Shown: positions 1-6,768 of the stretch, in pieces | How positions within the stretch are numbered: position 1 is the first letter of the stretch | How the letters are laid out: each line of letters begins with the position of its first letter | Source: Bacteroidota bacterium | GTDB taxonomy: Bacteria > Bacteroidota > Bacteroidia > B-17B0 > Aurantibacillaceae | Assembly (NCBI GenBank): GCA_029237825.1 | Contig: JAQZBQ010000005.1 | Span: 1-64,000 of the forward strand | Reading direction: 5' to 3' | Length of the DNA: 64,000 nt | Position numbers and translations under genes: made by a program | The notes under the pieces: model-generated | Database searches by the model: none | Told to the model about the DNA's origin: nothing | The model's input: only the letters and a program-made list of their open reading frames with translations

Positions 1-50
1 AGCGCTAGCGGAATACAAAAATTGCCTATCACAAAATCATAAGCTTTTTG

Positions 51-76
51 GATACTTTTTGGCTGCAAAAAGTATC
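51..76. other. Perfect 10-bp hairpin in repeat copy 1
   Basis: GATACTTTTT (51-60) and AAAAAGTATC (67-76) form a perfect inverted repeat around the loop GGCTGC. The same hairpin is intact in copy 3 (1034-1059) and degraded in copy 2 (about 545-568). A half-copy (TTTGGCTGCAAAAAGTATC) recurs near 1534-1552, outside the array. Confidence 0.7.
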
Positions 77-409
77 AGAAGAAAAAATAATCGTTTGCCA
101 ACGGCGTATCTTTCTTCTTACTTTTTTCATTGACGAAAAAAGCAACAAAAAAATCAAGTCAAAACGATAGCCCCCCGCTCTTCCCTTTTTTAAGATTCGC
201 ACCAAAAGAGGACTAAAGCTCTTTTTGGCTCATCTAATAAATACAAATTAGTAATAATTTGTTGGTCGTTTTTTAATGGAATTACTGAATACGCTTCGCT
301 ATTTCACAGCTCGCCGGCGCCGCGTTTTGACAGGTCAGCGCACCGTGCTGCCGGAGTTTTATAGCACATCTATGTCTACATCAGAACGTCAAATCATCGG
401 GTGTGGCGC

Positions 410-534
410 TATGATTTTGTGCAGCAATAGCTGGAAAAGCAACGAAGGGTAGACGCGCGCAAGCGGGTTGCTTTTATCAGCGGTTTTGTATGCAGCGCTA
501 GCGGAATACAAAAATTGCCTATCACAAAATCATA
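410..534. other. Three-stem cloverleaf-like inverted repeat spanning the repeat-unit junction
   Basis: An outer 12-bp perfect stem (TATGATTTTGTG at 410-421 with CACAAAATCATA at 523-534) encloses two further hairpins. Hairpin A pairs GCTGgAAAAGCAAC (430-443) with GTTGCTTTTatCAGC (467-481). Hairpin B pairs TTTTGTAT (484-491) with ATACAAAA (506-513). Copy 2 repeats the arrangement at about 901-1024, with one mismatch in the outer stem. It could be a folded RNA, or a single-stranded DNA substrate of a mobile element. Its function is not known to me. Confidence 0.6.
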
Positions 535-1462
535 AGCTTTTTGGTTACTTTTTGGCTGCAAAGTATCAGAAGAAAAAATAATCGTTTGCCTACAGCGTAT
601 CTTTCTTCTAACTTTTTTCATTGACGAAAAAAGTGACAAAAAGTCAAGTCAAAACGATAGCCCCCCCGCTCTTCCCATTTTTAAGATTCGCACCAAAAGA
701 GGGCTAAAGCTCTTTTTGGCTCATCTAATAAATACAAATTAGTAATAATTTGTTAGTCGTTTTTTAAGGGAATTACTGAATACGCTTCGCTATTTCACAG
801 CTCGCCGGCGCCACGTTTTGACAGGCCATCGCACCGTGCTGTAGGTGTTTTATAGCACATCTATATCTACATCAGTACAAAAAATCATCGGGTGTGGCGC
901 TATGATTTTGTGCAGCAATAGCTGGAAAAGCAACGAAGGGCAGGCGCGCGCAAGCGGGTTGCTTTTATCAGCTTTTTGTATGCAGCGCTAGCGGAATACA
1001 AAAATTGCCTATCACAAAATCATCAGCTTTTTGGATACTTTTTGGCTGCAAAAAGTATCAAAGAAAAAATAATTGTTTGCCTACGGCGTGTATTCTTTTT
1101 CTTTTTGCTTGAACAAAAAGAAACAAAAATTCAAGACAATTCGCCAACCACCATTTACCCCGCAAAAGCTTCTCGGAATGGCGGTTCGCACCGAATTGCC
1201 AAACCAACCGCACCATTACCAACGTATGAGTTAGGTGCTAGCGCTATGCTCTCGGAGTTTTATAACACATCTATATCTCACGAGAGCATGATGGACATCG
1301 ACTGTATACTAATGGCCTAGTAAAATTTAGCGTAAAAATCAAGCGGTATCAAAAGCGAGGGCATGTGCGGAGATGGTTTGGGCTGTTCGCGCAGCGCTTT
1401 CAAAGCATCAGCTTGATGCCGCGCAGATTTTAGCTAAATTTTAATGAGCCTTGAACTCTTTG

Positions 1463-1490
1463 TTACTTTCTGTTTCAAGACAGAAAGTAA
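1463..1490. other. 11-bp hairpin in the spacer after the repeat array
   Basis: TTACTTTCTGT (1463-1473) pairs perfectly with ACAGAAAGTAA (1480-1490) around TTCAAG. A second short hairpin, CTTTGC/GCAAAG, follows at 1501-1519. The 1321-1584 spacer holds nothing else that I can identify. Confidence 0.55.
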
Positions 1491-1584
1491 GTTCTAAAAC
1501 CTTTGCATGGCAGGCAAAGAAAGTAAGTTCTAATTTGGCTGCAAAAAGTATCAAGGAAAATATAAAAAGAAAATATAAAAAACA

Positions 1585-1616
1585 AAGAACCCTCTGTTTT
1601 TCAACAGAGGGTTCTT
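1585..1616 (-). terminator. Intrinsic terminator of the 1648-2349 gene
   Basis: A 14-bp perfect stem (AAGAACCCTCTGTT at 1585-1598 with AACAGAGGGTTCTT at 1603-1616) has a 4-nt loop. On the minus strand it is followed by a T-rich tract (TTTGTTTTTTATATTTT). It lies about 30 bp past the stop of the minus-strand gene. Confidence 0.85.
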
Positions 1617-1647
1617 ATCAGGGAAGGAAAAAAACAAAAACAAACAC

Positions 1648-2349
1648 CTACATTTTCTTGACATCCACACTGACGATGCTACTGTACAAACCAACCTGCG
1701 TATCGGCGATCACATAGATGGCCTTGTACTGCCATTCATCAAACACCTTGGGAGAGGCAACCGGTGTGGTATCCATGTACTCGTTTCTCATCAGGCGGCC
1801 TACGAGCATAAAACCATTCCCGTCGTTGTGATCTGCATACAGATCGATGGCATCAGAGTAACCTTTGATCCATTTCAGGTGTGGCCTACCTACTTCGAGC
1901 TTAACGGTGATCACGGGTTTCATGGTGGCAACGTCGATCGCCGGAGGGGCCGGCGCAATGACCCCCAGGTCGGAACCTATGTTATCTGTGTAGGTAAGGG
2001 TGGCTTTGATACGGATTACCAGTTTGGAGATACGGTCGAAGATCCCTTCTGTGACAGTCGCTGGTGCGGTGGCTAATACCGGCAGGGCAGGAATGCCACC
2101 GATATGTTGCTGACCAACGGCCCGCTTGAGCATGTTCTTGTAACCGGTGAGGTTGGCAAGGTATTGCCTGTAGGATTCGATCATGTTGATGACGTACTGA
2201 TACATAGCGTTATCTTTTTGTACGGAGCTGAGCTCCGCGGTGGTGACACCTAATGTCGTGGCATGCACGGCTAACTTGGTGGTGAAGTTGTTCAACCAGA
2301 TCACCTTATCGGCATCTGTGGTTGGGATATAACTTAGATTAGTTTTCAT
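1648..2349 (-). CDS. Bacteroidota protein of unknown function with Fn3-like C-terminus
   Basis: This 233-residue protein has no signal peptide or membrane segment. The first 90 residues look helical and carry the pattern WLNNFTTKL...ATTLG...Y..VI.M. A Pro/Ala-rich linker with IPALPVLATAPATV follows. The C-terminal part (about 145-233) is beta-rich: KPVITVKLEVGRPHLKWIKG, then a DLYADHNDG segment and a WQYKAIYVIAD segment, resembling a fibronectin type III fold. I recognise the layout from uncharacterised proteins that are common in Bacteroidota, but no function can be assigned. It has its own terminator and sits alone between two repeat regions. Its base composition is visibly more GC-rich than that of the neighbouring HNH/ATPase pair. 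Confidence 0.8.
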   Translation of the reverse strand: MKTNLSYIPTTDADKVIWLNNFTTKLAVHATTLGVTTAELSSVQKDNAMYQYVINMIESYRQYLANLTGYKNMLKRAVGQQHIGGIPALPVLATAPATVTEGIFDRISKLVIRIKATLTYTDNIGSDLGVIAPAPPAIDVATMKPVITVKLEVGRPHLKWIKGYSDAIDLYADHNDGNGFMLVGRLMRNEYMDTTPVASPKVFDEWQYKAIYVIADTQVGLYSSIVSVDVKKM

Positions 2350-2748
2350 ATTGAGTATGATTAAAATTTATGATTGATTAATTTATTGAATGAGCTTTAC
2401 TTTTTTTGAGAGAGGGAAAAGACCAGAAGACCTCTGCGCTGTAAAACCAATACTGGTTTTGTTTTACCGGTTTAAAAAGGCGGTTCCATAATGTCATTAC
2501 TTAAGGGTTAAACGTTTTTTTTATTTTTAGCTAAGCTGCTTTGGCTTGTTACCACTGTGTTTCAAGGCTTGTGCCACAAATGGATTTTAACATCCACTAA
2601 AAAAAGTTAAACACCACTTGGGTTGACAAGTGGTAGTAACTTTAAAATAAGTGGCAGGAGTAATTTCATATCCGGCACCTACTTTTTTTTGGTATACAGA
2701 CTATTACGCTGGATATTTTAACAAATGACAAATGGAAAAAATCATTTT
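2350..2748. other. Non-coding spacer with two hairpins
   Basis: No supported gene. Two hairpins are visible: AAAACCA/TGGTTTT at 2443-2460 with loop ATAC, and ACCACTTG/CAAGTGGT at 2613-2634, the latter extended by GTTA/TAAC at 2606-2609 and 2637-2640. The promoter of the leftward gene at 2349 must lie here, but I see no clear TAnnTTTG box. Confidence 0.5.
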
Positions 2749-3100
2749 GCAGCACTATGAGTGCACACCTACCCCAACTAAGGTGTACACCCGGAGCAGC
2801 TAAGATGCATACCCGGAGGAGCTAAGATGCATACCCATCGGAACTAAAGTGTATAGTTATGCGAGTATTGGTGCGCCTGTACACCTGTGTACAGGCCCAC
2901 CTGTACCGATACAAGTGCATAGTTACCCAAGAGTTTATCCATACAAATAGAGACTAAGGTGCATACCCATAGGAGTATGACTAGGCATGTACACAAGGAT
3001 GGGTGCTTACCTGTAGAAGTGTAGGTGTACACCTACAGGGGGTAAGGTGTGCATGTGTCTTTGGGTAAGTGTATACTTAACTATGGGAAGGTGAACAGAT
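2749..3100. repeat. Degenerate tandem array of 22-bp units (about 16 units)
   Basis: The sequence falls into 22-nt frames beginning at 2749, 2771, 2793, 2815 and onward. The clearest adjacent pair (2793-2814 and 2815-2836) differs at one base; each unit ends in CTAAGATGCATACCC. Other units keep a purine-rich left part and a GTGYATACYY-like right part, for example 2969-2990 and 3035-3056. Twenty-two is not a multiple of three, so this is not a coding repeat. There are no unique spacers, so it is not CRISPR. The far units are strongly diverged and the right boundary is uncertain. Confidence 0.7.
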
Positions 3101-3255
3101 ACCCGAGGGAGGGTTTGTTCGAAAAAAGATATCCGGTAAAATGAAAAATAATTTAAAGGATGCAGCAACTGATTTCTAAACTGCAGGAAATCACGTTCTG
3201 CCAGTATAAAGGTTTAGCACTCAGGTAACGGACAGCATGTCTCCGACAAATGGTG
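3101..3255. other. Spacer between the 22-bp array and the HNH gene
   Basis: About 150 bp with no gene and no strong terminator hairpin. The minus-strand HNH gene ends into it. Confidence 0.4.
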
Positions 3256-4077
3256 TTAATCAGTATGAGAGGAATTTAGTTTCATCTCCTCAAACAGCTT
3301 AAGTCCTTTTCTAATCCTAATTTCCCTATTCGGATCAGTGACTACCTTTGCTATTTTGAAAACCGGATGGACATTTAAGGAAATTGTTTTTTGGTTTGAG
3401 TTAAATTTTATAGTTGAACCAATAAAACAAGTGTTAATGGCATTTAGCTGCGTCGAAAACATTTTTGTCTCAGTTATTTTCAGTTCAATTCCGTTGTAAA
3501 GTATCGTACCCGTTAAAGAAATATAGTTTTTCCGTGTATCAACAGTAACTGCAATTTTCCCCATCTTTTGCCGAAGTTTAAGAAGTTGAAAACTGCATTC
3601 CATGTCACCAGAAATCCATTCATTCTCATCAATTTCCAATATGAGTTTATTATCACTATCAAAAAGTCTTAATGACAAATTAATAGCACCATTTTCACTT
3701 TGACTAAGTTCAATTATTTTTTCCTCGTCAATAGTTATAATTTCATTGTCATTAATAAATTCGTTGCTGCCCACTGATAATACCAACTGTTTTTGGTTAA
3801 TTTTCAATAGTCCATTAACCCGTCCCTTTTGTATATTTATTGGATTTTTTTTTAAATGTCTTTGCTCTTCTAATATCATTGCACCAACAGTAGCTTCATG
3901 ATGGCAATATGGACATAGGCACATCATGTCCTTAAATCTATAATGAGGATCTTCTTTTGTGTACGGAACAATATGATGATATTCAACTATCGGTCTCCCA
4001 CATTTGCAACAACCAAATCCAGCTTCTTGTCTTAACTGTCTCTTGATTTCCGCGGGGAATGTTTCTCTTTCTTGCAT
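3256..4077 (-). CDS. HNH endonuclease, PtuB-like partner of the adjacent AAA ATPase
   Basis: Predicted Zn-dependent HNH nuclease, probably the DNA-cutting partner of the upstream ATPase. Counting from ATG 4077, residues 2-30 read QERETFPAEIKRQLRQ then GFGCCKCG. A CxxC zinc pair (C23/C26), the HNH core EYHHIVPY (H34/H35) and a second zinc pair with trailing histidines, CLCPYCHH (C55, C58, H59, H60), are all intact. Residues about 90-273 form a long uncharacterised beta-rich domain, making the protein larger than a minimal HNH domain. A GTG at 4170 would add 31 residues and overlap the ATPase gene by 23 bp. I prefer ATG 4077 because the family usually begins just before the FPAEIK segment. Role in defence is inferred from the gene pair. 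Confidence 0.8.
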   Translation of the reverse strand: MQERETFPAEIKRQLRQEAGFGCCKCGRPIVEYHHIVPYTKEDPHYRFKDMMCLCPYCHHEATVGAMILEEQRHLKKNPINIQKGRVNGLLKINQKQLVLSVGSNEFINDNEIITIDEEKIIELSQSENGAINLSLRLFDSDNKLILEIDENEWISGDMECSFQLLKLRQKMGKIAVTVDTRKNYISLTGTILYNGIELKITETKMFSTQLNAINTCFIGSTIKFNSNQKTISLNVHPVFKIAKVVTDPNREIRIRKGLKLFEEMKLNSSHTD

Positions 4078-4147
4078 ATTAATATTTTTATCACTGTTTG
4101 CAGCCACGAAGATGTCGTTAACACTGATAGGCTGATGTAGGTTGTGT

Positions 4148-6517
4148 TTACTCTGAACCAATTTCAACACCTATGCTTGACAGCAATGCTTCATATTGTT
4201 CATTATCCTTTGCTTGGATTTTGTCCAAGATGAATGTTGCTGTTTTTTTCATTTCAGGTATATCAATTGGAGTCATGCTTCTCTCAAATAACCCCTCTAA
4301 ATGCGAAAATTCATTGTTAATTCGGTCTGTCATTGTGGAAGCCTGTCTGTTGTTACCGAAAAATTTTGTCAGTTTTTCAATTTGGTCGTTTGCATTAGGA
4401 TATTTGTAATAAAGAAACGCTTCTAAGAATTTTCGAGTGTTGTTCCCAAAGTTGTAAAACAAATTGTGTTGATTTTCATCATCTGCATCAGCAGTTGAAC
4501 ACATATAAATTTGATGAAAAAGAAAATTGAATTCAGTTACATAATCTTTCAAATATCGTGGCATCAATCTAATCCTACTGAACTCTTTTTCTCTTGAAAT
4601 CAAGAAGTAACCACATAGATTTTTATTTAAAGCATTTGGTAACCGTTTTAAATATTTTAAAAAATCAAGATTATGTGTAGAAATGAATATTTGCTCAAAT
4701 TCTTGCCTGGTAATTATTTCAGCGTTTATAAGGCTGTAAACGAAGAAAATATGATTACTGTCCAAACTTGAAATTGGATCGTCGATCCAAATGATCGGTT
4801 TGCTCCCTTTGGTTTCAACATCTTCAAGTTTAGCCATAAAGTAGCAAAATGCAATAAGGCTGCATTCTCCTTCACTTAAGTGATGAGCTTTCTTCCCGCT
4901 TCTGACAATCTCAAACCTTATTTTTTTATCTGTTTCTTCTAATGCTTGTAGTGTAAGAAAGTCGTGTCCGAAGAAGTTATTTAGGTATTCATTTACTTTT
5001 AACGCTCCTTTTTCCTCATCTTTCATCATGCGTTCTTTATCTTCAATCTGTACAATTTGTTGCTGAATTTTCTGATCTACAACATGTTTATTCTGTGCTG
5101 CAGTATCCGAAGTATCTTTTAAGATTTGAATTCTTGCTGTAACAGCTGTGTATTGGATTGTTTTTACAAAATCGCTTACTTCTCGCAATCGCAAAAGCTT
5201 TTTTGCTTCGGTTTGTTCGTTTCCTAAGGAATTACTGTAACTGTTTGTTTGAGTTCTTAAGTCCTCAAATTTTTGCCAGCAATCCTCTAGTTGTTTACTG
5301 TTATCTATTATATCTACAAATGTTTTAGCATTTAAAAGGTCATCTTTTCGTACTTGAAGACTCGCTTTAATCCTATTTAATTCCGACTTTATGCTGTCAA
5401 TTGCTTTTTGACGTTGAAGAATTAAATTATCTAGATCAGAATGAAATTTTAAGTAAAATGCACTTTTATTTATTTGTAATTGAGTGCCAACATTTAGAAT
5501 CAAACTTTCAATTTCAGAAATTAAAGAATCAATTCCCGTTTCCAATTTGGCAGATTCTTCATCAAAATGACTATCAAGTTCTTTCCAGCGTTCTTCCGAT
5601 ATATCGTTATCACAAAATGCACATTTATCGAGTTTTTCCTTGTGTATATGCCTACCTTCTTTAACCCAACGATTAAGAATAGCATCTTTTAAAAGCTGCT
5701 CGATTTTATTGGAGCTACTAATTGGTTTAGTTACAAGTTCTTTTGCTCTTATATTAAGACTTTCCAAATATAAATTTGGCTTTGCAATTGTTTGAATGTC
5801 AGCATTTGCTCTTTCATCAAGTAAATGAAGTTTTTGTGTTACTTCGTCATCTGTAAGCGGTCGAAATGAATCAGCTAAAACCGTTTCAATATCCGATGAA
5901 AGCTTCGCTTTAGTATAGTTTTGGTCGCCAAATCTATCAGACTTATACTTTATGCCTGTGGTTCTATCTAAAGCTTTTGTAGTTAATTGTTGGTCTAATT
6001 GACTATTCTCCACTTGAAATGTTTGTAAAGCATTATCAGCTATTACATTAACATTTTTAAGTTCAAGATAAAAACCACTTTCATTTCCGTCTTCGTTAAT
6101 TCCTAAATCGCTTCTAAGGGATTGTATTTCTGCTTCAATAGTCGCGTTACCACCAATTATTGCAAATGGTGTAATGCTTTCATTTGAATTTACAATAAAA
6201 CGGAGATTATCTTTTACAAAGTCTTCATTAAACACTCGGATTTTCTTTCCGTGTGCAGTTAAATTGTTTTGCGTTACATCGACAATATCTTTAAGGCAAA
6301 CTTGAAACTGGGGACTTTCATACTTGTCGGAAATATTTCCTGTTTCTAAAGCTCTGACAATGCGAGAAAGTGTTGTTTTTCCTGAGTAGTTCCTTCCATA
6401 AAAAATATTTATAGGTTTAAATAAAACTACATTATTTCCGTCATCTCGAATACTAGTGTCCCAACTAAAATTTTGGAAAACAGCAAAATTATTTATGGAT
6501 TTGAATTTTGAAATCAT
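4148..6517 (-). CDS. SMC/RloC-like AAA_13 ATPase of a putative Septu-type defence module
   Basis: This 789-residue ABC/SMC-type ATPase is split by a long coiled coil. It carries Walker A GRNYSGKT (41-48); a zinc-hook-like CAFC (299-302) inside the coiled-coil region; the signature LSEGE (S548-E551); Walker B with WIDDPISSLD (D579/D580); and an H-loop STHN (613-616). This architecture fits the AAA_13 family, which includes PrrC and RloC, and also the large ATPases paired with HNH nucleases in Septu systems. The C-terminal part holds RKFLE (R695, E699) and, 44 residues on, FSH (H739), which matches the Arg-x3-Glu...His order of the PrrC anticodon-nuclease triad. The HNH gene follows directly downstream. 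The gene is visibly more AT-rich than flanking genes. Defence function is inferred. Confidence 0.85.
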   Translation of the reverse strand: MISKFKSINNFAVFQNFSWDTSIRDDGNNVVLFKPINIFYGRNYSGKTTLSRIVRALETGNISDKYESPQFQVCLKDIVDVTQNNLTAHGKKIRVFNEDFVKDNLRFIVNSNESITPFAIIGGNATIEAEIQSLRSDLGINEDGNESGFYLELKNVNVIADNALQTFQVENSQLDQQLTTKALDRTTGIKYKSDRFGDQNYTKAKLSSDIETVLADSFRPLTDDEVTQKLHLLDERANADIQTIAKPNLYLESLNIRAKELVTKPISSSNKIEQLLKDAILNRWVKEGRHIHKEKLDKCAFCDNDISEERWKELDSHFDEESAKLETGIDSLISEIESLILNVGTQLQINKSAFYLKFHSDLDNLILQRQKAIDSIKSELNRIKASLQVRKDDLLNAKTFVDIIDNSKQLEDCWQKFEDLRTQTNSYSNSLGNEQTEAKKLLRLREVSDFVKTIQYTAVTARIQILKDTSDTAAQNKHVVDQKIQQQIVQIEDKERMMKDEEKGALKVNEYLNNFFGHDFLTLQALEETDKKIRFEIVRSGKKAHHLSEGECSLIAFCYFMAKLEDVETKGSKPIIWIDDPISSLDSNHIFFVYSLINAEIITRQEFEQIFISTHNLDFLKYLKRLPNALNKNLCGYFLISREKEFSRIRLMPRYLKDYVTEFNFLFHQIYMCSTADADDENQHNLFYNFGNNTRKFLEAFLYYKYPNANDQIEKLTKFFGNNRQASTMTDRINNEFSHLEGLFERSMTPIDIPEMKKTATFILDKIQAKDNEQYEALLSSIGVEIGSE

Positions 6518-6684
6518 TGTTTTCTTTCATTAAGTTATCGGGTTTTAAATTGACCATAATTAGCTTACATATGTATTTTTATCACCCTTGCTACACCGAA
6601 TAAAGCTAGTCTGAAAGTTTCATTATCTAATTAACCAAAGCTAAACATTTTCTTTATTCAATAAACCTCTATATATAAAACAAA

Positions 6685-6712
6685 AAAGCCCCGCTGTTTC
6701 CAGCGGGGCTTT
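6685..6712 (-). terminator. Strong intrinsic terminator after the OmpA gene
   Basis: A 12-bp perfect GC-rich stem (AAAGCCCCGCTG at 6685-6696 with CAGCGGGGCTTT at 6701-6712) has loop TTTC. Six Ts follow on the minus strand. It ends leftward transcription from 9132 and insulates the ATPase/HNH pair from it. Confidence 0.9.
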
Positions 6713-6768
6713 CATCAATAGATTTAATTTAAACCGAGGTTTCGAGAGCCTCAACCTCCGGTTTAAAC

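Larger units (their letters stand above)
1..1320. repeat. Tandem array of about 490-bp non-coding units (2.7 copies)
   Basis: Three copies of one long unit lie head to tail. The landmark AGCGCTAGCGGAATACAAAA starts at 1, 494 and 984, giving periods of 493 and 490 bp. Copies 1 and 2 are nearly identical over their whole length. Copy 3 matches for about the first 100 bp, then diverges, and matches again around 1257-1278. Each unit is rich in inverted repeats. No convincing reading frame runs through it, and the open frames present are broken differently between copies. Copy 1 begins at the window edge, so the array may continue to the left. I do not recognise the family. Confidence 0.85.

Noticed and set aside
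1-1320. Integron cassette array or attC sites
   Set aside because: Units have no cassette reading frames or recognisable core sites, and no integrase is in the window.
976-1320. 114-codon plus-strand frame in repeat copy 3
   Set aside because: It runs through hairpins of the repeat, is not conserved in copies 1 and 2 and has low-complexity phenylalanine/lysine runs.
1451-1717. 88-codon plus-strand frame
   Set aside because: It crosses two hairpins and the terminator of the opposite gene and runs into that gene's coding region.
2749-3100. CRISPR array
   Set aside because: Units are contiguous with no unique spacers, are strongly diverged and only 22 bp long; no cas genes are present.
4078-4170. 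Upstream GTG start of the HNH gene
   Set aside because: It would overlap the ATPase gene and add 31 residues without family-like features; kept only as an alternative start.
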